A stretch of DNA of 64,000 nucleotides from Rhea pennata (taxonomy: Eukaryota > Chordata > Aves > Rheiformes > Rheidae). The notes under the pieces were generated by a model. That model was not told the DNA's origin and searched no databases. It saw nothing but the letters and a program-made list of their open reading frames with translations. Positions 26,053 to 38,039 of this stretch are shown here, one piece after another; position 1 is the stretch's first letter; every line of letters begins with the position of its first letter. The stretch spans positions 214,606,876-214,670,875 of the forward strand of contig NC_084663.1 of the NCBI RefSeq assembly GCF_028389875.1, read 5' to 3'. Both the position numbers and the translations under genes were made by a program.

Positions 26053-29000
26053 CTCCCTGTTCAGCCCCCAACGTGTTGTGATTTAGTCACTACCACTGCC
26101 TGGCAGCCAATGCAGAATGATGCAAATTACCCATCAGTGAATGAGGGTTAATGCCAGGATCATCACCTGAGGCCACATATAAAGTGTTACAATCACACTG
26201 AATTTAGTTGTCTGAGTAGAAATCTCAAGTCTACATCCTGGGTATTTTTTTGTCCACCTCTAAGTGACAGAAGAGAAAATTTTGTTTCTTTTGTCTAGAA
26301 TTCTAGCTTTTCCTAGAAAATCTTAGTTGGTCTGTTCCTATAAGAGAGCAGCAAATTCTTGGGAACAAAAAAAATTCTCTTGGGACTTTGCTTCCCTTTT
26401 CTTCCTTCTTGGAAGCGTTGTGTTTTTCTGAAAAGCAGAAATGAAAGAGAGAAGTGAGGTCACATGAGCTGTTCCGCACAAAATGCTGCCTAAATGATGT
26501 GGCACATAAAACAGATGTCCTGGTCTCCACTTCAAAAGAAATCCAGCTGGGTCCCCTTGGTAATGAAGGGGTTGGGATGCCTGGGTTCCTTCCCCGCTTG
26601 CGCTGTCCACCTATTTCTCATTCCTATGATTCAGTTTGGGTATCCTTTAGTGACCACACGAGGTCTGGAGACATCTGAGGGAGCGCTGGACTTACAAGCA
26701 GCATTCCAGGAAAACCCAGATTTGTCTAGGGAAACGCAAAGGGGAATCAAGTAGCAGCGTGAAGGCTCTTTAATCAGGAACAGGAGCGCATGGGGGTTGC
26801 TGACAATTGCAAGAGTCTCCACCATCATGTCAGAAGACACGATGGCACTGGACAGGGTATTCCAGAGGCCCAGTGCCAGCCGTGACCACAGGCAGCACTG
26901 AGCAACCTTCACCTCTTGGCAAGGAAGTCATCAGTCAAATATTTGCCATCACCATGGGTATGATACAGCCACCTCCAGCCCAGGAACCACTAGCGCAAAA
27001 GCTGAGTAGGTCCCTGCAAGGTCCTGGCAGGCAAACCGTCCTTCACAAATCTGGGAGCATGATGCAACTCAATACAAGGAAATGGCAACAGGAGTTGTCA
27101 ATGGAGCAAGCATCACCAGGACATCCCAGTCTCCCACCCCAGGATATTTAGTAGAAAGAGAAGCAACACTTACCTTTGTTCCAGGCAGCAGCTCAGCCTA
27201 TCTCCAGGTGACACAGCTGTTGCATGGTTGTGACTCAGGGACAGTCGCATTACCAGAGAAAAATCTCTCCAGCTGAAGCTCTACCTCTGGCCAAATGGCC
27301 AAAGCAAACAAACGATCGAGGAAATTGTAACAAGTTGGGGGGAAGTTATTTTAATTTTTTTCCTGGATGGGAAATAGCAGAGGTACCTTCAGGCGTCGTG
27401 TGCTTTGACCTCCTCACCCCTCTCTGTAGACGTAGTCCGGAAACCAGAGGCAATAGAGGAGCCCAGAGGCAGCAAGCTGAAGGGACACAGTGTGCTCCTC
27501 TACCAACCCCTGGGAGCTGGGAGCGTGGCCAGCTCCCGCTGCCAACTGCACAGGTTCGATGTCACGTGTAGCTGCCGAGTGCCTGTGGACATCCCGAGGA
27601 GAGCCGAGCTCTAGGATGGGCTGAGATTACGATATGCTTTGTGCCCATGCTTTGTAGGGGGCTCTGGAGCCCAACACAAGAGTTAACAAGGGTGCACTCT
27701 CGGTGCAAAGGGAGGCAGTGCAGTTGGTTTTCTGCTGTCCCATTTGGAGTAGAAGATAGAGATTTTTTACCCTGACCATGCTGACCCCACTCAACTCCTC
27801 TCCAGAAACCTTTTGGTGCAGCTGAGCTTGCTGAGAACAGGGACACCTCAGGTAGACCTCTAGCCGTCTCTGTAGGTACATGACAAGTAGCAGATTTAAC
27901 ATGGATGAAGGGAGGTGAGTCCTTTGCAGGATGGTGAGGATGCCCAAAATTGGACCATCCTAGTCTCGGTTAGAGATGGGTTACTGGTCCAGGTGACTCT
28001 GCACTGCTTTGTTCTCCCGGAGCAGGCCACTTGCTTTTGGACTCCTTTTTGTTATTACCTGATATCTCAACCCTTTCTGTGGACTGTGTAAGACCCCAGT
28101 TCTCCCACCACCACCATGGGAATGCTGAGTCCCCATGCTTTGTTACATTTCTGCTCTACATCGCAGTGTCCTATCATGCTGGATGGGGGTGATGGCTATT
28201 TATAAAGAGTTCTGTTGGTAACAAGAGCAAGATGTCCATCCAGGACATCCATATGCCAGGAGCTTGAGGCCTTCCAGAGACAGGAAGAACTGCAGAGGGA
28301 TTAAAATCCTGAAGAACGGGGGAGGGATGTGTTAGCATAGGATAGAGGGGAAGGAGCTGAATAAGCAATGATGGCCAAATCGAAGGTGTTCAGTTTACAC
28401 TAACCTATGCAAAATCCAGAGATGTTTCCATTCAAAAACCCCAACTCTGTCCTCAGAAGCAGAAAGTGCAATATTTGTAACAATGTGGTAAGAGCCAATG
28501 ACCTTCATCTTTATAGACACTCATAGCAGTGGAGGTGGACAAGAGCAAAGGAGGCCACTGAGTGAATCCCTCCACTAGGAAATCTTCTTCATGGGACCCA
28601 TGCATACCCAAGCTCCAAGCCATGGGGCTTGCTGGATGTAAAAACCCATGGATGTGGGGGTCTCATCCCCAAAAGAAAATGTTCCCAGGGTGACTGTGGC
28701 ACTTGGCCATTGCTTCCCTCTTCCTTTCTCCTTCCCACCTCTGCTGTTCATCTTGGATGTTTGTCTGAGCTTCAGAGGAGCCGGCATAGTGGGAAAGGGT
28801 GCTCTGGGTCTCCTGAGTCAACCAAGACCAGCAATCACTGCAGAGTGGCTTGGGGTGGGTTTCTCTGAGCCCTTAGGGACGTCAAGGCTCAGCTGGGTTC
28901 ATTGGCAGTTCCCCCAGTCCCGCTCATGGCTCATTAGAGTCCCAGCTTAGCTCACTTAGGGGTCCCTCCAGGTTGTGTCCGAATTAAACCTTCATCAACT

Positions 29001-30261
29001 CCTTAAGGATCTGGCATCTTAGAAATAGACCCAAAGTCATTCGTGTCTTCTCATTAATTTGACCCCACAGATCAGTAGCGGAGAAGGATGAAAAACGGGA
29101 ATGGAGGGATGCTGCAAGAGACACCTGCAAGGTGGTTCTGCCTAAGACAGAAATGACACACATGGCCAGAATCCACGAATCCATGAATAGCTCATTCAGG
29201 CCTCAAGAAACCAACGCAAGGAAGCGACTTGGAGTTTCCAAGACACATCAGGATGTGCCGGTAAGAGGAAAGGAAGCCTGCAAAGAGCTTAATCATCTGC
29301 GCATGGCGGGAGGAGGGAATCAGCTCCCCCACCCTCTGCTGCTGACGTGTGCAGGTCCGAGAGGAAAATGGGCTGAAACTCACAGTTCTTGAGAAACACT
29401 GATACATACGAGTGGCGGACACTCGGGGCAAAATCAAAAGTTTTTTTTTCTAAATTCCCAGAAAAGGCAAAGTTTCCCAGCTTCCACAGCACCCTAGCAG
29501 GATGGGTACTCTGGACTCACAGTTGGCTATGGGGACTTCATCAGACTCAGCAGGAAATGTGGGCCTAGGACTCATCTGAACCTCATTGCACTGGGAGTGG
29601 AAGACTAAACCTAGTGCAAAAATTTTCACCCTGTATGTCCACCAGTCAGAAGGCTTGTCTGCCTCCATTGACTCTTCCATGCCAGGCAGTAGTATCAGTA
29701 TCACAGATGTTGCCAAACACCGATTATGGCAAGAGGACGGAGGGTACCATCAGGATGGAGCTTGAGGGGTAATAACTGTTCCACCCAACACCATCTCTGC
29801 CCAACAAATTCATCCAGGGACTCACCAAACCAGCTTAGCTGCCCATGTGCAGGTGTCTAGTCTGTTGGAGACCCCAAGGTAAACCTCCAGTCTTCAGCTA
29901 CCTCATGGACCTTCTATCCATCCTTTGCTCCATGCTTTGCCACACCATGTGAACACTCCAAGTACCCCAGGGCACGTAACAGGGCTCTGGGTATCTGTGC
30001 ATGAGCCCCAGTGGACATAGCCAGTAGAGCAGTGGGAGTAAACACATTGAGCGCGTTGACCGGTTTCCTGGGGAAATTCTGGCTTCCAGGCCTCATTTCA
30101 GTCTTGCCAAAAAAAACCTGTTCCTTCAGTATTTCTGCTAGAAAAGCTTTTACATTTATTTGATTAGTTGCTACAGATTTGTCTTTTTGGTGCCAATGTT
30201 TGTATTGGGGCAGCAAGCCAGAAAACCACTGCTTTGACCAAGTCTGGTGAGGACATAACAG
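26053..30261. other. Between the two CR1 copies, no gene recognised
   Basis: Short open frames only, and none carries a recognisable domain. No RNA gene or further repeat is evident. Confidence 0.55.
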
Positions 30262-31485
30262 CAAACTTTGCTTAACCAATCTGATAGCCTTCTAGGATGA
30301 AATGACTGGCTGGGTAGATGAGGGCAGAGCAGTGGATGTTGTGTACCTTGACTTCAGCAAGGCTTTTGACACTGTCTCCCATAACATCCTCCTAGGCAAG
30401 CTCAGGAGGTGTGGGTTAGACGAGTGGACACTGAGGTGGATTGAGAACTGGCTGAAAGGCAGAGCTCAGAGGGTCGTCATCAGTGGCATGGAGTCCAGCT
30501 GGAGGCCTGTGGCTAGTGGCATCCCACAGGGTTCAGTACTGGGTCCCATCCTGTTCAACTTATTCATTAATGACCTCAATGAGGGGACAGAGTGCCTCCT
30601 CAGCACATTTGCAGGTGATACCAAGCTGGGAGGATTTTGTGGCTGACACACCTGAGGGCTGTACTGCCATTCAGAGAGACCTGGACAGGCTGGAGAGTTG
30701 GGCAGAGAGGAACCTGCTGAGGTTCAACAAGGGCAAGTGCAGAGTCCTGCACCTAGGGAGAAATAACCCTAGGCACCACTACAAGCTTGGGGCTGACCTT
30801 GTGGAGAGCAGCTCTGCAGAGAAGGACCTGGCAGTGCTGGTGGATGACAAATTGACCATGAGCCAGCAATGTGCCCGTGTGACCAGGAAGGCCAATGGTC
30901 TCCTGGGGTGCATTAGGCAGAGTGTTGCCAGCAGGTCCAGGGAGGTGATCCTGCCCCTCTACGCAGCCCTGGCGAGGACTCATCTCGAGTACTGTGTCCA
31001 GTTCTGGGCTCCCCAGGACAAGACACACATGGAGCTACTGGAGAGAGTCCAGCGTAGGGCTACAAAGATGATCTGAGGGCTGGAGCACCTGCCCTGTGAG
31101 GAACGGCTGTGAGAGCTGGGCCTCTTCAGCCTGGGGAAGAGAAGACTGAGGGGGGATCTTATCAGTGTGTACAAGTACCTGAAGGGAGGGTGTCAAGGGG
31201 ATGGGGACAAACTCTTCTCAGTTGTCCCGTGTGACAGGACAAGAGGCAATGGGCAGAAACTGAAGCACAGGCAGTTCCGCCTGAAGGTGAGGGGGGAATT
31301 TCTTCCCTGTGAGAATGACAGAGCATTGGACCAGGTTGCCCAGAAAGGTGGTGGAGTCTCCTTCTCTTGAGATTTTCAAGGCCCGCCTGGATGCAACCCT
31401 GTCTACTATGCTGTAGGTGACCCTGCTTGAGCAGGTCAAGCTCCAGAGGTCCCTTCCAACCTTACTGATTCTATGATTCCGTGAA
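30262..31485 (+). mobile_element. CR1 LINE copy B, 5'-truncated
   Basis: The longer of the two CR1 copies. Frame one (about 30,302-30,646) is reverse transcriptase palm sequence: [19 protein letters not shown], then [20 protein letters not shown] and the catalytic-region word FAGDTKLGG (family consensus has A-D-D; here G replaces the first D). The frame then breaks near 30,630 and continues from [20 protein letters not shown] to a stop at 31,074-31,076, and again after it. The 3' end is 'ctccagaggtcccttccaac' and 'attctatgattccgtga'. The true left edge may be slightly upstream. It cannot encode an active enzyme. Confidence 0.93.
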
Positions 31486-31563
31486 ACCTCTCATCTGCGC
31501 TGCATGGGGAAGAATTTGCAGGTAGATGGTTAAAACAAGAGGAAGGTGAAATCAGACCTAATC

Positions 31564-31597
31564 ATTCAGCTAATGATTATCTAATCATTAGCTGAAT
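31564..31597. repeat. Perfect inverted repeat, 16-bp arms, 2-bp spacer
   Basis: Left arm ATTCAGCTAATGATTA (31,564-31,579), spacer TC, right arm TAATCATTAGCTGAAT (31,582-31,597). The arms are exactly complementary. Each arm holds a TAAT/ATTA homeodomain core, so it could be a paired binding site or simply a palindrome able to form a cruciform. It lies about 80 bases after CR1 copy B and is not part of that element's known 3' end. Confidence 0.95.
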
Positions 31598-34280
31598 CTT
31601 CTACCTTAGCAAAGAGTCCCAGGCAAGGCACTGAGGGTGCAGGATCGCCAGCAGGTCTGGTCCTGAGGGAAGATGCTGAAAAGCCGCTTCCCATCTGCTT
31701 GTCCTCAGGATCACCATTTTCGGATGTTAACTGGTCGTTTGGGGCTCCCACTAGAAGCAAGGCCCACATTTCTCCATCCACACTGTCTTGTCAGCCTGTT
31801 GGAAAGACCGTGAAAACCTCGTAGGAAGGTGCAGCCACTCGAGACAGGTGCAAAGCTGCGTTCAGCCTGGGGCACAGAAAGCAGACGGCTGCCACCAAGG
31901 TCGCCTGCCACCAGCCGTAATGCGATTGCTGCAAACCTCCAGCCGGAAGAGCAGAAAACAGGCAGCCAAAATGTCTCAAGAGGCCAAATTCAGCCACAGC
32001 CGCCAGGCCTTTTTACTAGGGATTAATTTGATTATTGAGAGCCGGAGGAGAACGCAGGGCTGCGGTTATTAACGTTGCCCAAGCGTTTTCCATCTCCCTC
32101 CAAGACGGGTAGAACAGGGTATAAAAATGATGGTGCGTGGATGCCACACCAGAAGCTCCCATTTCTTTAACTACAACATGAGTAAGCCCCAAAATGCTTG
32201 TGGTCAGTGGAGGCAGAGGAGGAGGAAAGGGAAATGATCCTGGGGAAAGGTCCCAAATGGAAGATCTCGTAAAGCTCCATCTCTGCATGCTGCGTCCCGT
32301 CCTCAGCTGCTGGTTTGCAGGCTACAATCTCTAAAGAAAGCCGTGGTGGCACGGACGTGGCACCAGCCAGCTTGGGGTTAGACCTCTCCAGAGCAGGTTT
32401 GCAGGTGGGAAGCAAGTCAGAGCAGCCGTGCCTTAACGCCGGCATGGCTCGCCCGGGATCCTCGCCAGAGGGATGCGAAGCGAAAGCTGGGGCCCGTCCA
32501 AAGCCGGAACGGGAAAGGTGAGTCGGATCTCGCTCCGCAGCCCACGCGGAGCTGCTCGGAAAGCAACCGCGCCAGCAACTGCCGGGACGAGCCGCGTGGA
32601 GCGGCGAAAGGGGCTGGGACGGGGTTCAGGGCTCTGTGCTTTGCCCGTCTGTAATTATGAACGACATCTCCGAGAGGAAATTTCTTTTGATTATCCCGAG
32701 CGCTGCCCACGCTGCCAAAAGACCCATGCAAATTATCGTATAATGAAAGGGAAGGAGTCGGAGGGGAAAGGACTAAACCTCCATTTGATTCACTTCCAGA
32801 TGTCACTGGCTTGCTTGCAACAATCGCGTTCGGCCAAAAAAAGCCACCCGTGACCTGGACGGCTTCGAAGGAAGCAGGAAACAATGGGAAATTCCCCAAA
32901 GCTGCAGCATTTTAGAGGTTGCCGCGATAAGACCCCACATCTGCTTTCACGTAACGAAAGCCAGAAACCCTTTGCAAACGAACAAGCAGCCTTTGCAGCG
33001 GGCGGGTAGTCTGCAAACCGCTCCTCGTCTCGGGTAGCGTAAAACCAGGGTCAGAGCGTCTTTCCGCCCTCAGCCGCCTCCGGTTTCGCTTCTCGGAGCC
33101 CTGCTCGGCCCCCAAAATGTCATCTCAGCTCTGGTTTATTCCGGGTAGCGCCGGGCTGGGCTCGAGGCGCTGCTGCCCAGCTGTCCTGCTCCTGGCGGGA
33201 CCCGCCGCCGTGCAGGAGCGAAGGAGTTTGGGGCTGGCAGGCAGCCACGGTGGCACCTTATTTTTTTATATATATTTATTTTATTTTTTTTTTTAACACT
33301 TCTCGCACTATTTACAGTATCCCCACAGCGGGACAGCTGGGCACAACGTACTCACCTTGGGGACCTGCAAGGGCACCCGCGGGGCGGCGGAGCGGGGCCG
33401 CGGCGGCTCTCCTTCGTCCCCGCCGGTGACGGAGGGCAGGGCGGCGGCGCTCGCTGGCAGCTCATCGCGCCTGCGAGTTGTGCCCGTTCTCAGCCGCGTT
33501 TCCTCCCAGCCCCCAGCAGGCTCGTCGCAGTGCCGGGGGGAAAACCCCGCTGAAGCCTGCTGGGCTTGTTTGCACAGGGCGTTTTCTGCTCTTCTCCGGG
33601 GCCAGACAACCTTTTTTTCCCAAAAAAATTTCCGGGGGGGGGGAGGCATTAAGAGAGCTGGGAATTTCACCAGGGCATGGAGTCATCCTCAGCCCAGGCT
33701 GGGCAACCCGAGGAGCAGAGGGGCAGCTCCAGCCTCACTGCAGTTGCGAATATTCAGGGCTGCTCCTGCCGGCACCCATCTCCCCTGCAGCGCCGCTGCT
33801 CGGGCTCCGGCCCAGATCGATGAAAGCCCACGTTGTCCCTTGGAGCTGGCGGTGGCCGAGCCCGCGGTCCTGCACGGTTTTGGCATCCTCGAGCTGCTTA
33901 CGTGTCAGCCCTTCGCTGCCCGCCGCGTCGCCCGGACGCCTTTCTGCATTGCACCGGGTGCGGGAAGCACCAGGGCTTCTACTGCCTCGTTAATAAGTAC
34001 CGAAGGCATCGCCCCGGCGCGACTTTCCCCGCTGCGAACACAGCTGTTTTCACACTGCCTGCCCAGCCGGGAGACCCTGCCCTCAAATCCGGCCGTTGGC
34101 ACCTCCGCATTCGGTCTCCGCTGGTTCGGGAGCCCTCCCAGGGGCCTCCCCGCTGTGGGGCCTTCATCCATGGCAATCCAGATGTTTTCCAGCTCATTGC
34201 CCCCCACCTGCTGCCATCCTGCTGCTTGCTACTCAGCGAGACCCCAGCCGCTGCAACGCAGCCGTTCGCAGACCCCCGCC
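31598..34280. other. Intergenic, GC rising towards the P2RY6 island
   Basis: No exon is recognised. 32,640-32,960 contains an exact octamer ATGCAAAT (32,726-32,733) in a mixed CpG/A-T context that looks regulatory. From about 33,000 CpG becomes frequent. The long open frame across 33,357-34,343 has random-like composition and is taken as a GC artefact. Confidence 0.5.
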
Positions 34281-34284
34281 CCGC

Positions 34285-34670
34285 TCCAGCCAGCTGTTTG
34301 CAGCGGGGGGCTCCCCCCATTGCATCCAGCTGTTTGCACATGAAAAATCCACACACCCCCCCCGCCACCATCTCTGCGGCTGTTTGCACTTGGGGGCACC
34401 CCTACTCCAGACCCCCAGAGGTTCCCCCTTCCCATAACCCAGCTGTTCACCGATGCTACTGGAATCCAGCTGTTTACGGTGCCGCCTCCCAATCCAGCTG
34501 TTTCCACCCCATCCAATCCAGCTGCTAGCGACCTGTACCCCCATCAATCCAGCTGTTCACGGGTCCTACTGGAATCCAGCTGTTTGCGGTGCCGCCTCCC
34601 AATCCAGCTGTTGCCACCCCATCCGATCCAGTTGCCAGCGACCTGCACCCCATCAATCCAGCTGTTGCAG
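34285..34670. repeat. E-box (CAGCTG) minisatellite upstream of CpG island
   Basis: Degenerate tandem units of about 27-28 bases share the core AATCCAGCTGTTTGC. CAGCTG starts at 34,291, 34,327, 34,440, 34,467, 34,495, 34,519, 34,550, 34,577, 34,605 and 34,659. Four units form a 110-bp block present twice (CTACTGGAATCCAGCTG starts at 34,456 and 34,566). CAGCTG is a palindromic class of bHLH E-box. The array ends directly upstream of the island at 34,700-34,900. Confidence 0.9.
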
Positions 34671-34689
34671 CCCCTCCCCGCTCCCCCCT

Positions 34690-35000
34690 CCCCGCCGGGG
34701 ATCCAGATGTTCCGGGCTGTCCCTCCGCGCAGCGCGGCCGCTCCCGCTCCCCTGCCTTCCCCCCCCGCAGCCCCTTCCCCGCTGCGCGGCCGCGGGGGCG
34801 GCGCGGGGGCGGCGCGGGGGCGGAGCGGCGGCGGCGGCCGGCGGCAGCGCGGCGGCCGCGGCGCCCAGCGCCGCCGGAGCCCGCTGCATCCCGCCGCCGG
34901 TAAGTGCCGCGCACGGCGGGGCAGCGCCGGGTCGGGGCGGGCGGGCTGAGACCTCGCCGGCCTGGGTCGCCCTGGGCTCGGCAGGGCCGGAGCAAAGAGG
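34690..35000 (+). promoter_or_regulatory. P2RY6: CpG island, candidate P2RY6 promoter and exon 1
   Basis: Very CpG-dense sequence with GGGGCGG-like Sp1 words (for example around 34,795-34,830) ends in a strong splice donor, CCG|GTAAGT, at 34,900/34,901. The next acceptor-like site before a coding exon is TTTGTAG at 39,970-39,976, just upstream of the P2RY6 start codon. I infer a non-coding exon 1 ending at 34,900 and an intron of about 5.1 kb. P2Y genes often have 5' UTR introns and an uninterrupted coding exon. The transcription start is not visible. Confidence 0.45.
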
Positions 35001-35266
35001 GCAGGATCGGACCGAAACCGCCTGGCTCTGATTTTGTGGTCGAACCGAACCGGGCAGGATCAGGCCGAGCCAGATCGGACGGGGAGCTGAAAGTGGCTCG
35101 GTTGAGCCAAACCGGATGGGATCGTGATAGGCGTGAACTGGATCAGATCGAGCCGAACCGGTCCAGGTCCAAACGAACCGGATCGGGATCGGATCAGACC
35201 GAACCGGACCAGTCCAGAGAGAACTGGACCAGTTTGAACAGGACGGGCCTGAACCGAACTGAACCC
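34998..35266. repeat. Degenerate GAACCGGATCGG-type repeat
   Basis: Imperfect short units built from 'gaaccg', 'gatcgg' and 'gaccag' fill about 270 bases directly after the candidate donor. They keep several frames open, so the open frames across them are not evidence of coding. Confidence 0.75.
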
Positions 35267-35458
35267 CGGGGGAGCCCGGCGGGTGTTGGGGGGTCTGTGC
35301 CCTTCCCTGTGCGCCCCGGAGGGGCTTCTCCCACCCTGGGGCTCCCGGCGCTCCTCCGGGCCGGGATGCCCGGCGCCGGCAGCATCTCGCCGCCGGGCAG
35401 CATCCGCGGGCAGCTGCGTACGCGTGCAGCGCCGAGCGCGCGGGGCAGGCTCCGGCAG

Positions 35459-36105
35459 GCGTGTCTGTGTGCGTGTGTGTGTGTGCGCGTGTGCAGGCAT
35501 GTATCCGAGTGTGCGCCTGTTAGACGTCTCCATAGGGGAGTGTATGTGTGTGTGCACGCGTGTGTGCACATGTATGGCTGGGCGTGCATGCGTGTTTCTG
35601 CCTGGGGGCGTATACATGTATGTATACACGTGTATAGAGGAGTGTGTATATGTGTGTGTATATATATGTGTGTGTGTATATATATGTGTATTATGTGTGC
35701 GTGTGTATGTATATTTGTACATTTATATGTATAGAGGTGCATATATATATTTATATACCTGTTTGTGCATGTTTGCATACCTATGAAGCATATATATATA
35801 TTTGTGTGTGTGTGTATATATACATGCATAGAGGTGTGTGTGTGTGTGTGTATATATATATATGTGTATATATATATATAAGGGGGTATACTTGTGGGTA
35901 CAGAGGTGTATATATATTTGTATACACATTATAGAGTGTGTGTATATATATGTGTGTGTGTGTATATATATACTTGCAAGCATGTATATGCATGTGTGTA
36001 TGCACGTGGGTGAAGAGACGGGTGTATTTGCGGCTGTGGGTGCGGGCGTGTTTGTATATGCACACGGTTTTACACCCGTGCACGTGGGCGTGGGCGTGCG
36101 TATCG
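35459..36105. repeat. TG / TATATG / TGCATG compound microsatellite
   Basis: About 650 bases of alternating purine-pyrimidine DNA: GT-rich with CG and CA steps at first, then GTATATAT blocks, then GT-rich again. Alternating TG/CG tracts favour Z-DNA and A/T parts favour melting. Open frames of 100-200 codons on both strands here are repeat artefacts. Confidence 0.92.
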
Positions 36106-36587
36106 GGGTTTGCAGCGACACGCGTGCCCCGGGGGCTGCGAAGGTCCCGTCGGCAGCGAGCCCAGCGCCGGGGGGAAGAGCTCTCCCGGCCGCCGCTTCC
36201 CCTCCAGCGCCGGCGAATTCCCAGCAGAGGCTGGGACAGCTCGTTACGGGATTAACTCCTGCCCTTCCCGGCTCCTGGCCCCGCAGGAAGGACCGGAGGA
36301 TGCGAAACACAGCGCGGGGAGGGGTGTGTGTGTGGGGGGGGGGCTTGGGCTGGAGTCTCTGTCAGACCAGAAAGTCTGGCTCTCCGGGCAGCCCCAAGCT
36401 ACGGCTTTTTTAGCTTTTTCCGCCTTCTCCGATCACCTTTCCCGACCCGCCTAGCTAATCCCTGCCGCCCCGTTCCCCCGCGGCGCGGCCGGGCCTTGCA
36501 GGCGAGCTGGGTCGCGGGCCGTTTTTAAGGTAGAAATTCGTGCAAGGATTTTAGAGAGCATCTCTTTACGCCGACGTGGTGATTTCC

Positions 36588-36856
36588 CTTTTCTTTTCTT
36601 TTCTTTTCTTTTCTTTTCTTTTCTTTTCTTTTCTTTTCTTTTCTTTTCTTTTCTTTTCTTTTCTTTTCTCTTCTCTTCTCTTCTCTTCTCTTCTCTTCTC
36701 TTCTCTTCTCTTCTCTTCTCTTCTCTTCTTTTCTCTTCTTTTCTCTTTTCTTTTCTTTTCTTTTCTTTTCTTTTCTTTTCTTTTCTTTTCTTTTCTTTTC
36801 TTTTCTTTTCTTTTCTTTTCTTTTCTTTTCTTTTCTTTTCTTTTCTTTTCTTTTCC
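36588..36856. repeat. (CTTTT)n pentanucleotide array with (CTTCT)n core
   Basis: Nearly pure pyrimidine on the + strand for 269 bases: CTTTT units, a middle block of TTCTC-type units (about 36,668-36,745), then CTTTT units again. It ends at TTCCAG, so it could also act as a polypyrimidine tract. Likely unstable in length. Confidence 0.97.
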
Positions 36857-38039
36857 AGTTTTTGCCGGGTAATGGGATGGGGCTGCAGGAGGCTTCTGCC
36901 TCCCCCCCCCCCCCCCCCATGAAATCAGCTTTTCCAAGCCCCGCCTGGCAGGCTGGAAGCTGCTGCGGCCCCACGGCTGGTTCGCGGCCCGTGTTTCGGA
37001 GCGGGCGCGAAGGAAGCCGCCGATCCCGGCACAGCGATGGCTTTTTTGTTGTTGTTGTTGTGTGCCCCCCCCCCCCCCCCCGTCGCCCCCGTGCAAGTTT
37101 TCCCACAGGGCAGGAGACTCTCAACCCTTGCAAAGGGAAAAGTGGGGCAGGGGAGGGATCTCTTCCTGCAGCATGCAGGTTGGGCAAATCCCCTTATCTC
37201 CGTGCATTTTAACAGCCCAAAATGGGGCAGTTTGGACCCACTCATCCAGGTTTTCTTTTTTTTGGGGGGGGGGGGGGGAAGGCGGGAAGTGCTGACTCGG
37301 CACTTTCGCTTCCACCTCCGCCAAAAAGCAGAACCGGGCCCGTCGCGTTCAGCCGCTTCAGATGCCGCCGGGCCCCAGCGACTTCCCTCCGAAAGGGATT
37401 TTCCCCTTTTTTTTTTCCATTTTTTTTCTCCCCCTCCCCGTGAGCGCGGGCAAATTTTTTCCCGCGGGATGGAGGCAGCACCGGGCTGCAAGGGAAAAAG
37501 GCTGTACGGGGGGCCGAGCCCCCGGCAAAGCCAAGCTCGGGACGAGTGGCTTGCATGTTTGCACAGCGGAGGGGAAAAGCGCCGACTCTGCTAACAAAAA
37601 CTGCTTCTTTAAAACATCCATTAAGAGAAAAACTCGCCTTTCTGGGTGGTTTTGGCCCTTTTTCGCGCCCGGCGGTGCCTTATGCTCCCAGCATCCGCGT
37701 TTCTCCGCTAGGCCCCAACTTTTTTGCTTCCTCAATTAATTTGCACAGCCGACCGCGGCTCTTTGGGGTGTTTATTTTGCCCCTTCTCTTGGGGTCCCGC
37801 GAGCTGCCGGGCAGAGCCCGAGCGCGGGGCCCGCTGCCAGGCACCGAGCGCGGGAGTGTTTTGAGCCCGGTTCCCGCAGGGCAGCGCCGGGCGGCAGGAG
37901 GGGACCGCGGGGGCAATACAAATGGGGGGAAAAGCGGGGAAAAGCCCCCCAAAAGAGAGCGCTGGGCCGCGAGCCGCGGCGTCCCGGCCAGCCGGCCCTT
38001 CCGGTCGTGCCGCTTTCGCTGCCAGCCCTGCCCCGGCGC
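36857..38039. other. GC-rich stretch with homopolymers, no gene recognised
   Basis: Contains C runs at 36,902-36,919 and 37,066-37,083, a G run at 37,264-37,279 and short T runs. It probably lies inside P2RY6 intron 1. No exon can be supported. Confidence 0.5.

Noticed and set aside
25153-31370. CR1 reading frames as host genes
   Set aside because: They are 5'-truncated, frameshifted retrotransposon remains.
33357-35031. Several + frames of 190-330 codons
   Set aside because: Pro/Ser/Ala-rich CpG-island composition and repeated CAGCTG units; no conserved protein text, and the donor at 34,901 suggests non-coding exon.
36576-36872. Leu/Phe/Ser-rich 98-codon frame and its Lys/Glu-rich minus partner
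   Set aside because: Pure translation of the CTTTT array.
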